Assembly (NCBI GenBank): GCA_003445095.1
Contig: DLVS01000053.1
Location: 1 to 10,209 of the forward strand
Direction of reading: 5' to 3'
DNA length: 10,209 nt
Origin: Verrucomicrobiales bacterium
GTDB taxonomy: Bacteria > Verrucomicrobiota > Verrucomicrobiia > Limisphaerales > UBA9464
The stretch's first letter is position 1, and the number at the start of each line of letters is the position of its first letter. The translations under genes were made by a program, and so were the position numbers. The notes beneath the pieces were generated by a model. The model made no database searches and had not been told where the DNA came from. It worked only from the letters and a program-made list of their open reading frames with translations. Positions 1 to 7,003 of the stretch are shown here, piece by piece.

Positions 1-1
1 T

Positions 2-853
2 TACTGTTTTTTTTTTCAAGCAGATGCCCACGTGCAGGTGAAAGTGCCGACGCCCCAGCAAGCCGCGTCGACTCCTGGCGGAATGCCCGCCAAGAATCGC
101 CTACCGCACATTCGCCGGGTTGTGGCCGTGGCTTCCGGCAAGGGCGGCGTGGGCAAGTCGACTTGCTCCGTCAATCTCGCCTGCGCCCTACGGCATCTCG
201 GCGCGCGGGTGGGATTGCTCGATGGCGACATTTATGGGCCCAGCATCCCACTCATGATGGGCATTCAGGAACGCCCGCAAGTCAACGATGACGAGCAATT
301 GATTCCACCCTTCGCGCACGGCGTGAAGCTCATGAGCATGGGATTCTTGATCGGCGACGACCAGCCAGTGATCTGGCGCGGCCCGATGATTCAGAAAACG
401 ATGCAGCAGTTCATTCACCAGGTGAACTGGGGTGAGCTTGACTACCTGCTCGTGGATTTACCGCCCGGCACGGGCGACGCTCAATTGTCCCTGTGCCAGA
501 TCGTTCCTCTGGATGGGGGCGTTATCGTGACGACACCGCAACAGGCGTCGATTGGTGTTGTTCGTAAGGGAATGGCGATGTTCGAAAAAGTCCAAGTGCC
601 CATTCTCGGCATCATCGAGAACATGAGTTACTTCTCCGCTCCGGACGGATCACGAATCGATATCTTCGGACACGGCGGGGGAGCGGCCGAAGCGCAACGC
701 AAGGGAGTGCCTTTCCTTGGCGAAATCCCACTTTTGCCTTCCGTTCGAGAAGGAGGCGACCGAGGTGTGCCGGCAGTGGTGTCTGATCCGACCGGTCCCG
801 CGGGCCAGGCTTTTTTGAGAATCGCCCAAGGGTTGCGGGCAAAACTTGATTGA
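2..853 (+). CDS. mrp: Mrp/ApbC (NBP35-type) P-loop ATPase, iron-sulfur cluster carrier, 5' incomplete
   Basis: Likely an ATP-dependent cytosolic scaffold or carrier that delivers iron-sulfur clusters to apoproteins. Counting from the first usable start in the window (GTG at 32, 273 residues), the deviant Walker A GKGGVGKST is at 37-44 region, DGDIYGPS at about 64-71, WRGPM near 115-119, PPGTGD at 144-149 and the conserved NMSYF/IDIFGHGGG block at 197-217. Family members normally carry an N-terminal DUF59/MIP18-like domain of about 90 residues. Here the frame remains open from base 2 to base 32, so the gene most likely begins upstream and the GTG at 32 is only an in-window start. The CxxC pair usually found after NMSYF is absent; the residues there are SAPDG. 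A run of ten T at 7-16 lies inside the open frame and could hide a frameshift. Family assignment is very secure; the true start is not visible. Confidence 0.93.
   Translation, partial: YCFFFQADAHVQVKVPTPQQAASTPGGMPAKNRLPHIRRVVAVASGKGGVGKSTCSVNLACALRHLGARVGLLDGDIYGPSIPLMMGIQERPQVNDDEQLIPPFAHGVKLMSMGFLIGDDQPVIWRGPMIQKTMQQFIHQVNWGELDYLLVDLPPGTGDAQLSLCQIVPLDGGVIVTTPQQASIGVVRKGMAMFEKVQVPILGIIENMSYFSAPDGSRIDIFGHGGGAAEAQRKGVPFLGEIPLLPSVREGGDRGVPAVVSDPTGPAGQAFLRIAQGLRAKLD
7..16. repeat. Homopolymer tract of ten T
   Basis: Ten consecutive T residues stand out in an otherwise GC-rich region. They fall inside the open frame that precedes the Mrp ATPase domain and would encode consecutive Phe. Such a tract is prone to slippage, both in polymerase copying and in sequencing, so it could mask the link to an upstream DUF59 domain in another frame. 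It could equally be the T-tract of an upstream terminator if the ATPase domain really starts at 32. Confidence 0.6.
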
Positions 854-896
854 TTGCCGCTTTGACGTGGGGTGCGTCACGGGCCAACCTCCTTTC

Positions 897-1970
897 ATGT
901 TCGCCTTCCTCAAGTCTCGGTGGCGGCGGGGCACCTTAGGTACTGCCGTGATGCTCATCCTAGGTAGTGGCATCGCGCGAGCGGAGGAGAAGGCCAATAT
1001 CACCCCGCCCTCTGGCCCCAAGCAGTCCGTTGAGACGGCTCCCCCGGCCAATGCGACGGGCTCGTTTCGGCCGCTTGATGGCAATAGCTCGCTCGGGGGC
1101 GTGATTGACAATGGCGCCCCGCTTCCGGTTGTACCTCCAGCCGCGCCGAATCCGCGCGCGCAAAGGGAGTTTTTGGAGCGCCTCGACCGCCAACGCAATT
1201 TCTTGTTGATCGATCCGGCCGACGATCGTTCTGGAACCGATATCTGGCTGCTCGAGGAAACTACCGTGGGGAACAATCTACCGAGCTCGCACCGGCCTCA
1301 AAGCCTGCTGGAACGCCGCTGGAAGGGCACGAGCCGGACTGCGTTGGTCGAATCGCCGGAGAAACCGGATAACCAGGCGTCGCGTGGCTCGAAAGGTGAC
1401 ACCTTTTTTGACGACGATATTTCCGGATCAAACCAGCGGAAGGCCGCCTCGTGGGGGCGAAACTCCACTGAAGGCCGGCAAAGCTCTCTACTTGATGGAC
1501 CGCACCTCTCCAAACCAACTAGCCCAGAGGGTTCATCGGCCTTGGCAACCCTCGAAGATTTGCGGTCGGAATTATCCACGGCGGCCGGGCGCGGGATGGG
1601 ATTGGATCCACTGACCAAGGAGCGTCTCGAACGATTCAAAATGAGCACCGCTGATGGCGCTTCTTTGCGAAGGGGCTTTTCTACTGAGCCGAGTGACTTT
1701 GGCCAATCGAGGGGCCTGAGATCGGATTCGATGGATCAACTCCTGGCGTCGCCGCCCACGCCTACGGTCGCGCGCCCAAATCTGGACTCGCTTATGGCGA
1801 CGCCAGTGGACACAGGAGTCATTGCCCGCTCGCCAAAACAAGATCCCGCCGCCTTGGGAATCATTCCCAATGTTTACGCCCCGGCCGTTCCAAATGCTCC
1901 GCCGCCCGAAGCACCCGCGCTGCGATTCTTGAAGGAGCCCCGCCCCGAACCTCCGCGTTCCCGGCTATGA
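897..1970 (+). CDS. Exported protein of unknown function, Pro/Ser-rich and probably largely disordered
   Basis: No recognised domain. The ATG at 897 is chosen over the in-frame TTG at 846 because it places a classical signal peptide at the N terminus: basic n-region FLKSRWRRG, hydrophobic TLGTAVMLILGSG, and a likely cleavage after ARA before EEK at about residue 30. The mature 357-codon product is rich in Pro, Ser, Gly, Arg and Asp with few hydrophobic stretches, which points to an extended or disordered envelope protein. Near the C terminus there is a loose internal duplication (MDQLLASPPTP and LDSLMATPVDT), followed by a Pro-rich tail. It starts 43 bases after the mrp stop and its stop overlaps the next start (ATGA at 1967-1970), so it is probably cotranscribed and translationally coupled with the next exported protein. 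The function cannot be inferred. Confidence 0.75.
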   Translation: MFAFLKSRWRRGTLGTAVMLILGSGIARAEEKANITPPSGPKQSVETAPPANATGSFRPLDGNSSLGGVIDNGAPLPVVPPAAPNPRAQREFLERLDRQRNFLLIDPADDRSGTDIWLLEETTVGNNLPSSHRPQSLLERRWKGTSRTALVESPEKPDNQASRGSKGDTFFDDDISGSNQRKAASWGRNSTEGRQSSLLDGPHLSKPTSPEGSSALATLEDLRSELSTAAGRGMGLDPLTKERLERFKMSTADGASLRRGFSTEPSDFGQSRGLRSDSMDQLLASPPTPTVARPNLDSLMATPVDTGVIARSPKQDPAALGIIPNVYAPAVPNAPPPEAPALRFLKEPRPEPPRSRL

Positions 1971-2428
1971 GAGTTGGCTGGATCTCAGCGCTCGTATTGG
2001 GTTTGGCGGTCATGACTGGCCGTGCTGAGGGCGTCGATGCCAAGATCTTCAAAGTCTTGCCCCACTTGCTCGACGAGCAGGGCCGAATCTCGATATCTCC
2101 AGGTTTGTTCGAGCGGGAAGCCTACCAGAAACAATTACGGGAAAATCTCCAGCGCGTCTCTGGGCTCCGTTACGACGTGCAATGGAAAGCCCCGGGTACG
2201 AACGCAGAACGCTTGCGGCTTCGAATTCAGCTTCGCACCGCCAAACTCGAACCACACCGCCCGCTGACCATTGAAGCCGGGGTGAACGACCATCGTCGCT
2301 GGGGTGGTTGGTCGTCGGTCCAACTGGATGGCACGGCTTACCGGGAGGCGGGCGAAGTCTTGGCCTGGCGCGCGGTACTCTTGGATGGCGAGTCCGAGAT
2401 TGCCGAACAGAAATCGTTTCTTTGGTGA
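1967..2428 (+). CDS. Small exported protein of unknown function
   Basis: The 153-residue product starts with a signal peptide (MRVGWISALVLGLAVMTGRAEG, cleavage probably near GRA-EG, residues 20-21). The mature part of about 130 residues opens with KIFKVLPHLLDEQGRISISP, a segment predicting a short amphipathic stretch, then an LFEREAYQKQLR helix and alternating hydrophobic/polar segments consistent with beta strands (RLRLRIQLRTAKL, VQLDGTAYREAGEVLAWRAVLLDG). No transmembrane segment follows the signal and no lipobox cysteine is present, so a periplasmic or secreted location is likely. It overlaps the preceding exported protein by 4 bases, suggesting the two act together. It ends 20 bases before the convergent purE stop. 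I do not recognise a named family; similar small exported proteins are expected in related genomes but this was not searched. Confidence 0.78.
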   Translation: MRVGWISALVLGLAVMTGRAEGVDAKIFKVLPHLLDEQGRISISPGLFEREAYQKQLRENLQRVSGLRYDVQWKAPGTNAERLRLRIQLRTAKLEPHRPLTIEAGVNDHRRWGGWSSVQLDGTAYREAGEVLAWRAVLLDGESEIAEQKSFLW

Positions 2429-2431
2429 GTC

Positions 2432-2475
2432 GATCCGCTCTGGTTCCCCTACCCGGAACCCACGGAAGCCGGATC
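2432..2475. terminator. Possible bidirectional hairpin between convergent genes
   Basis: An inner perfect stem GGTTCC (2442-2447) / GGAACC (2455-2460) with a 7-base loop sits inside an outer stem GATCCG (2432-2437) / CGGATC (2470-2475). It spans the stop codon of purE (2449-2451) and begins just after the stop of the convergent exported-protein gene. Position fits a shared transcription end, but no T-tract follows on either strand and the middle of the stem has unpaired bases, so this is tentative. Confidence 0.35.
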
Positions 2476-2952
2476 ACGTTTGGCGAGGACGCCGTCTGTT
2501 TGCTGGCGGCGAAAGTATTCGTAGGCCTGCCGGAACTCCGGGTGCTTGTTTCCCAAAATTGCGGTGGCCAATAACGCCGCGTTGATGGCACCCGCCTTGC
2601 CAATCGCCAAGGTTCCCACCGGAACCCCCCCCGGCATTTGAACAATACTCAATAATGAATCCAATCCGTTCAAGGCGTGAGACTGAATCGGAACCCCTAA
2701 TACCGGTAACGGCGTTTTGCTGGCGCACATTCCAGGCAAATGCGCCGCCCCCCCTGCCCCGGCAATAATCACTTCCAATCCCCGTCCTGCGGCGGACGCC
2801 GCGTACTCAAATAACCAGTCGGGAGTCCGATGGGCACTCACCACGCGCGCTTCGTGAGGAACTCCCAGGTCTGCCAATTGCTTCACCGCATGCTGCATCG
2901 TGTCCCAGTCGGACTGGGAACCCATGATGATACCAACAAGGGGAGCATTCAT
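2449..2952 (-). CDS. purE: N5-carboxyaminoimidazole ribonucleotide mutase
   Basis: Cytosolic enzyme of de novo purine synthesis; class I PurE converts N5-CAIR to CAIR. The 167-residue product has the full signature: GSQSDW at 11-16 (phosphate and substrate binding), SAHRTP at 39-44 with the conserved catalytic-type His at 41, [11 protein letters not shown] at 65-75, PVLGVPIQS at about 83-91 and the [16 protein letters not shown] block at about 97-112. Length matches bacterial class I PurE (about 160-170). The ATG at 2952 is preferred to an in-frame TTG at 2997, which would add 15 low-complexity residues before the normal [12 protein letters not shown] start. No purK is visible beside it; class I PurE usually relies on PurK elsewhere in the genome. 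It is transcribed away from the pilus ATPase genes, with which it shares a short upstream region. Confidence 0.96.
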   Translation of the reverse strand: MNAPLVGIIMGSQSDWDTMQHAVKQLADLGVPHEARVVSAHRTPDWLFEYAASAAGRGLEVIIAGAGGAAHLPGMCASKTPLPVLGVPIQSHALNGLDSLLSIVQMPGGVPVGTLAIGKAGAINAALLATAILGNKHPEFRQAYEYFRRQQTDGVLAKRDPASVGSG

Positions 2953-2984
2953 GTCAGGCGGTAGGATTCGTCCGGAGCCCCGCC

Positions 2985-3005
2985 GCTCAAAGCTCAAAGT
3001 TCAAA
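2985..3005. repeat. Three tandem 7-base repeats upstream of purE
   Basis: Three direct heptamers GCTCAAA, GCTCAAA, GTTCAAA lie back to back between the divergent purE and PilU-like genes. Spacing of exactly 7 bases and the position in a divergent intergenic region make a regulatory role conceivable, but the array is short and could be chance. Confidence 0.4.
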
Positions 3006-3068
3006 TCGTGAGAACCGCCCGCCGAATCCGGCTCGACAGCGCAGTCAGTCCTCGGTGAGGCTCTATTC

Positions 3069-4172
3069 ATGTCCCAAGCGGCGCCCTCCACCGTTTCGCT
3101 GACTTCGCTCTTGCGGGCGTTGATCGAAAACGGAGGTTCTGACCTGCACATCCAGACCGATGAAGTGCCGGTCGGTCGGATCCACGGAGACTTGGGCCGT
3201 TTCGAATTACCTCCCCTAAGCGAAGGAGAAGTTCTCACGCTGGCTCGGGAGATTCTCGGCTCTCCGGAGAAACTTGAACAGTTCACGAGTCACAAGGACG
3301 TGGATGCGGCCTTTGCCCTGGAAGGGCTGGGCCGGTTTCGGGCGAATCTATTCTATCAACGTGGCAAGCCGGGACTCGTTCTCCGCGTCATCGGCACCAA
3401 AATCCTGTCGCTGGACGATCTGGATCTTCCGCCGGTGCTCAAGACGATCGCGAGCGCCAACGATGGATTGGTGTTGGTGACCGGCGCGACCGGAAGCGGA
3501 AAGTCCACGACCCTCGCGGCGATGATTGACCACCTCAATGCAACGGAGGCTCGGCACATCATGACCTTGGAGGACCCGATTGAGTTCGTGCATACGAATA
3601 AACAGGCGTTGATCAACCAACGCGAAATCGGGATGGACACCGAAACATTCGCCTCCGGATTGAAGCACGTGCTTCGGCAGGACCCCGATGTCATTCTCAT
3701 CGGCGAAATGCGCGATTCGGAATCGGCCTCTGTGGCCCTAACCGCGGCGGAGACGGGCCACTTGGTGTTCGGCACGCTTCATACCCAGGATGCCGCCGAA
3801 TCGTTGGAGCGGATGCTGAACCTATTCCCCACCGATCGAACGCATCAAATTCGGATGCAATTGTCGTTGGGCCTGCGAGCCATCGTTTGCCAGCGGTTGC
3901 TGGGTCGTGCGGGCGGAGGTCGAATCGCGGCCGTGGAAGTCCTAGTCAACACCCCGCGCATTCGAAAACTAATCTTAGAAGGCGACACCACCAAGATTCC
4001 TTCAGCGATTCAAGCGGGCCGCACCGAAGGAATGCAGACGTTCAATCAGGCGCTCACGGATCTGGTCAAGGCCGGGAAGGTGACCGAAGAAGAAGCCATC
4101 GCGACGTCGCCGAAGCCCGATGAATTTCGCATGAACCTGAAGGGAGTTTTCTCCGGGACCACCGGAATGTAG
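3069..4172 (+). CDS. PilT/PilU-family type IV pilus retraction ATPase (PilU-like)
   Basis: Hexameric cytoplasmic motor ATPase of type IV pilus retraction (twitching motility). In the 367-residue product an N-terminal PAS-like domain (GGSDLHIQ at 22-29) precedes the RecA-like core: Walker A GATGSGKSTT at 139-148, Asp box EDPIEFVH at 168-175, Walker B VILIGEMRD at 208-216 and His box TGHLVFGTLHT at 229-239. The C-terminal stretch (RIRKLILEG near 297-305, then GMQTFNQALTDLV and FRMNLKGVF) resembles PilU more than PilT, because it continues past the 'PEEF' region into a MNLKG tail; this subfamily call is inference. The start ATG at 3069 has GTGAGG eight bases upstream. It is followed after 30 bases by a second paralogue, so the pair is probably one transcription unit, in the reverse of the usual pilT-pilU order. 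Confidence 0.93.
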   Translation: MSQAAPSTVSLTSLLRALIENGGSDLHIQTDEVPVGRIHGDLGRFELPPLSEGEVLTLAREILGSPEKLEQFTSHKDVDAAFALEGLGRFRANLFYQRGKPGLVLRVIGTKILSLDDLDLPPVLKTIASANDGLVLVTGATGSGKSTTLAAMIDHLNATEARHIMTLEDPIEFVHTNKQALINQREIGMDTETFASGLKHVLRQDPDVILIGEMRDSESASVALTAAETGHLVFGTLHTQDAAESLERMLNLFPTDRTHQIRMQLSLGLRAIVCQRLLGRAGGGRIAAVEVLVNTPRIRKLILEGDTTKIPSAIQAGRTEGMQTFNQALTDLVKAGKVTEEEAIATSPKPDEFRMNLKGVFSGTTGM

Positions 4173-4202
4173 TTGGAGCGATCTTAAATTCACCCGCGAC
4201 CC

Positions 4203-5264
4203 ATGGACCTTTCCGAACTGTTAGAATACGCCGTTCACTACAAGGCTTCGGACCTACATTTGACCGTCGGCCGCCCTCCCATGGTGCGGATTTCCGGGCG
4301 ACTGATTCCGAGCGGCTACGAAAACGTGCTCACGGCGGAAGATACCAAGAGCCTTATTTACAGCATCCTCACTGATGATCAAAAAGCCAAGTTCGAGGAG
4401 GAGCATGAACTCGACTTTTCCCTCGGAATCCCCGGGGTTTCGCGCTTTCGCGTCAATGTGTTCATTCAGCGCGGCAACGTCGCCGGCGTCTTCCGAACCA
4501 TTGGCGAGAACATTCCCACCGCAGAACAATTGGGACTTTCGGAGCAAGTTTGCCAATTGGCTTTGCTGCCTCGCGGACTCTTCGTGGTGACCGGCCCGAC
4601 CGGTAGCGGAAAGTCCACGACGCTGGCGGCGTTGATTCAGTTGATCAACTCGGAGCGAGAAGGGCACATCGTTACTATCGAGGATCCGATCGAATTCGTC
4701 CATCCGCACAACAAGTGCACCGTCAACCAACGCGAACTGGGCACCGATACCTTTTCAGTCCCGCGCGCGCTGAAGGCAGTTTTGCGCGAGGATCCCAACG
4801 TCGTGTTGGTCGGCGAAATGCGCGATCTGGAAACGATTGCGGCGGCGCTAACTCTAGCGGAGACCGGACACCTCGTTCTCTCGACCTTACATACTCAGGA
4901 CGCGTCGCAAACGGTCGACCGAATCATCGACGTCTTCCCGCCGTATCAGCAGGAGCAAATCCGCGTCATGCTGGCCGCGACTCTCAAGGGCGTGGTTTCG
5001 CAAATTCTTCTTCCGCTGGCCGATGGTTCAGGTCGGGTCGCAGCGCGCGAAACCCTCATCGTGACGCCGGGAATCGCGGCCATCATTCGCGAAGGAAAGA
5101 CTCATCAAATTTACTCCGCGATTCAAACCGGTGGGCGCGAAGGCATGGTGACGATGGAGCAGTCATTGGCGAACCTGGTGCGTGACGGGTTGGTTTCCGC
5201 GGAAGATGCGATGGGCAAGGCCAACCATCCCGAGGAATTCCGAAACTTGGCCCGCCTCGCTTGA
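4203..5264 (+). CDS. pilT: Type IV pilus retraction ATPase PilT
   Basis: Cytoplasmic motor ATPase that depolymerises type IV pili. The 353 residues match the usual PilT length. Motifs: ASDLHLTVGRPPM at 15-27, Walker A GPTGSGKSTT at 131-140, Asp box EDPIEFVH at 160-167, Walker B VVLVGEMRD at 200-208, His box TGHLVLSTLHT at 221-231, and GIAAIIREGKT at 290-300, which aligns with the AIRNLIRE motif needed for retraction. The end (GMVTMEQSLANLV and HPEEFRNLA) is typical of PilT. The gene is a diverged paralogue of its upstream neighbour; stretches around Walker A are nearly identical at the DNA level. No strong Shine-Dalgarno is seen before the ATG at 4203, so translation may depend on the gene upstream 30 bases away. 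A cyclic-nucleotide-binding protein gene follows 20 bases downstream. Confidence 0.96.
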   Translation: MDLSELLEYAVHYKASDLHLTVGRPPMVRISGRLIPSGYENVLTAEDTKSLIYSILTDDQKAKFEEEHELDFSLGIPGVSRFRVNVFIQRGNVAGVFRTIGENIPTAEQLGLSEQVCQLALLPRGLFVVTGPTGSGKSTTLAALIQLINSEREGHIVTIEDPIEFVHPHNKCTVNQRELGTDTFSVPRALKAVLREDPNVVLVGEMRDLETIAAALTLAETGHLVLSTLHTQDASQTVDRIIDVFPPYQQEQIRVMLAATLKGVVSQILLPLADGSGRVAARETLIVTPGIAAIIREGKTHQIYSAIQTGGREGMVTMEQSLANLVRDGLVSAEDAMGKANHPEEFRNLARLA

Positions 5265-5284
5265 GGCTGACCTCCCCCAACTCC

Positions 5285-6241
5285 ATGGACACTGCCCACC
5301 TCAAATCGATCGGAGTGTTTTCCGCACTCGACGCGGTCACCCTGGCGGACTTGGCCCTCGTGGTGGAAGGACGAGAACTCAAGGAAGGGGACCTGGTCTT
5401 TACCGAGGGAGACCCGGGGAACACGATGTTTTGCGTCGTCGAAGGCGTCGTCCGAATCGAGAAGCGAATCAATGCGGAAGATTCGGGCACCAAGACGCTC
5501 TCGATTCTCACTCGTGGCGAAGTGTTTGGCGAGATGTCGATGATCGACAGCAAGCCTCGGTCAGCCTCCGCCGTGGCCGCCGAGCCGACGCGGCTCGTGT
5601 GCCTCTCGCGGTTCGCGTTCGAAGGGTTGCTCGCACGAAATCAGCATTCGGCGCTCGGACTGCTGTTTAGCTTGATGCGCGCCATGAACGAGCGCATTCG
5701 GAGGCTGAATACGAGCGTGATTACCTACGACGAAATTGGTCGCGCCATCGGTTCCGCCGAACAACTTCAGCCGCTGCTGGACTTTGTCCTCAAGCAATTG
5801 GTCCCCGCGGTGGGCGCCGAACGAGGCCTCGTATTTTTGAAGTCTGAGTTTCATGGGGTGTACGAACCTCGCTCCGCCATTGGAGTATCGTTGAGCTCGG
5901 TCTCCGTCGAGCGTCCAGGCGATCACTCGGGAATTGTGGCTCGCGTGATCGAAAAGCCGAGCAGTTGGATGATCGGTGATCGGGCCACCGACTCACGGTG
6001 TTCCGGGACCACGTCCCGCGGATGGGAGAGTCCCGCGATGTTGTTATCCCAAGTTCGAGGGGCGGCCGGAGTCATGGGGCTCCTCGTGATGGGACACTCG
6101 CAACCAGGCCGGTTTGACCTCAATCACCTGAACTTGTTGGATGGAGTAGCGCGCCAGACTGGCCAAGCGATCTTGAACTTGCGGCACCGCGAAGAGCAGC
6201 AATCGCGAGCCCGACTTGGCCGGCAATTTGTGAGGTTTTAG
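5285..6241 (+). CDS. Cyclic-nucleotide-binding domain plus GAF domain protein, no visible output domain
   Basis: The 318-residue product has a Crp/PKA-R-type cyclic-nucleotide-binding fold at about 1-125: LKEGDLVFTEGDPGNTMFCVV (32-52) gives the beta-roll glycine signature, and FGEMSMIDSKPRSAS (81-95) is the phosphate-binding cassette, with the Glu and Arg that contact the cyclic phosphate and ribose present. A helix (about 122-145) leads to a GAF-like domain at about 150-300, ending LLVMG...FDLNHLNLLDGVARQTGQAI. There is no helix-turn-helix, kinase or cyclase domain, so it is a sensor or adaptor rather than a Crp-type transcription factor. The ATG at 5285 is preferred over a TTG at 5261 that overlaps the pilT stop. 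Lying 20 bases after pilT, it probably modulates pilus retraction or twitching in response to a cyclic nucleotide; the ligand is not known. Confidence 0.88.
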   Translation: MDTAHLKSIGVFSALDAVTLADLALVVEGRELKEGDLVFTEGDPGNTMFCVVEGVVRIEKRINAEDSGTKTLSILTRGEVFGEMSMIDSKPRSASAVAAEPTRLVCLSRFAFEGLLARNQHSALGLLFSLMRAMNERIRRLNTSVITYDEIGRAIGSAEQLQPLLDFVLKQLVPAVGAERGLVFLKSEFHGVYEPRSAIGVSLSSVSVERPGDHSGIVARVIEKPSSWMIGDRATDSRCSGTTSRGWESPAMLLSQVRGAAGVMGLLVMGHSQPGRFDLNHLNLLDGVARQTGQAILNLRHREEQQSRARLGRQFVRF

Positions 6242-6251
6242 GGCTCGGCCC

Positions 6252-6280
6252 GGAGGAGTCAAGATAACGAGACTCCATCC
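6252..6280. terminator. Hairpin between convergent genes, probable terminator
   Basis: GGAGTC (6255-6260) pairs with GACTCC (6271-6276) around a 10-base A-rich loop, and the stem can be extended by GGA/TCC with one bulged A (6252-6254 with 6278-6280). It lies 10 bases after the stop of the CNB-GAF gene and next to the stop of the convergent membrane-protein gene, so it could end transcription from both sides. The T-tract is weak. Confidence 0.42.
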
Positions 6281-6286
6281 TAATCT

Positions 6287-6685
6287 TCATGATCGCCACG
6301 GGTGTTTGATTCCCGCCCACGCCAGCAAAGCCAGGCCTACCGGCGTGCCCGTGATCGAAGTAGGAATCGCCGCCAGGACCGCCAGAAGGAACGCTTTACC
6401 GAACGCCGTTCCGCGAGTATCGCCGTTCTGGCGACGCTGAATCAAATAGACCGCCACCAGCACGCTGAGAAACGAGAAGGGAATGGTCAGGATGAGCAAA
6501 TAGGGGGCGGCGAATTCGGGGAAATTCCACAAATTGTCGAAGACGATCAGGGTAAGCGCCGCGAGCGGATGAAAGGCGACTCGACTCGTGGGGCGTGAGT
6601 CTGACTGAGGTGGCGGATCGCCGGGCCGCTCGGGGGGGAGTATCTCGGGTACAATAATCTGCGGCTGAACGGGTGGCGCTTTCAC
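6287..6685 (-). CDS. Small integral membrane protein of unknown function
   Basis: The 132-residue product has a Pro-rich cytoplasmic-like N terminus (residues 1-35) and then hydrophobic segments at about 40-52 (short), 60-83 (PYLLILTIPFSFLSVLVAVY) and 97-125, the last containing the AIPTSITGTPVGLALLAWAG motif. A basic loop (QRRQNGDTRG) separates the last two, giving two to three membrane passes. The start is GTG at 6685, the only usable start after an in-frame TGA at 6689-6691. That TGA is also the stop of the upstream interrupted frame, leaving just 3 bases between them. It belongs to the minus-strand group with the AbrB-like gene. I do not recognise a named family and assign no function. 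Confidence 0.72.
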   Translation of the reverse strand: MKAPPVQPQIIVPEILPPERPGDPPPQSDSRPTSRVAFHPLAALTLIVFDNLWNFPEFAAPYLLILTIPFSFLSVLVAVYLIQRRQNGDTRGTAFGKAFLLAVLAAIPTSITGTPVGLALLAWAGIKHPWRS

Positions 6686-6688
6686 ACG

Positions 6689-7003
6689 TCATTCTTTCGC
6701 ACAAAACTGCCCTAGCCGCAACGCCAGCAGGGAGCGCCAAGGGAGGTTTGCCCGACCGGACGGGATCTCGTCGAGGACGCAGTGGAGGCCGAAGTGGATC
6801 CAAGATTCATCGGGGAGTTCGGGACAACCGAGCTGGAGCACACTCGGCCACAAGTTCGTGCAGAGGCACGAAGGGTCACTGTGTTTCGATTTACGCAGTC
6901 AAATTGGGTCGTTGAGATAGGCAATTTCCCACTGCCTGCGCAATGCGTCCATTGCCTTGATGATGGCGATGCTTTCCGAACCTGCCATGGTGCGGGCATT
7001 CAT
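6689..7003 (-). pseudogene. Unrecognised 104-codon frame interrupted by one in-frame TGA
   Basis: An ATG at 7001-7003 overlaps the AbrB-like stop (ATGA) and opens a frame of 34 codons ending in TGA at 6899-6901. The same frame then continues open for another 69 codons to TGA at 6689-6691, 3 bases before the GTG of the membrane protein. Codon positions in the second segment show the pattern of real coding sequence in this genome, with G+C highest at position 3 (about 70% by hand count), intermediate at 1 and lowest at 2. The conceptual product reads MNARTMAGSESIAIIKAMDA in its first part and PDESWIHFGLHCVLDEIPSG in the second. It does not resemble a PIN-domain VapC toxin, RelE or MazF, as far as can be judged by eye. 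Either it is a recently inactivated gene, a sequencing error introduced the stop, or two short frames are translated. The function is unknown. Confidence 0.5.

Noticed and set aside
650..1276. 208-codon minus-strand frame spanning the mrp end and the exported protein start
   Set aside because: It overlaps two better supported genes, is Arg/Ser-rich without motifs, and has no credible start context.
2049..2645. 198-codon minus-strand frame over the small exported protein and the purE end
   Set aside because: It conflicts with two supported genes; the translation is Arg/Pro-rich noise typical of a shadow frame.
6899..7003. VapC-type PIN toxin downstream of the AbrB-like gene
   Set aside because: The expected N-terminal LDTNV-type aspartate motif is absent, as are later acidic PIN residues, so a toxin call is not supported.
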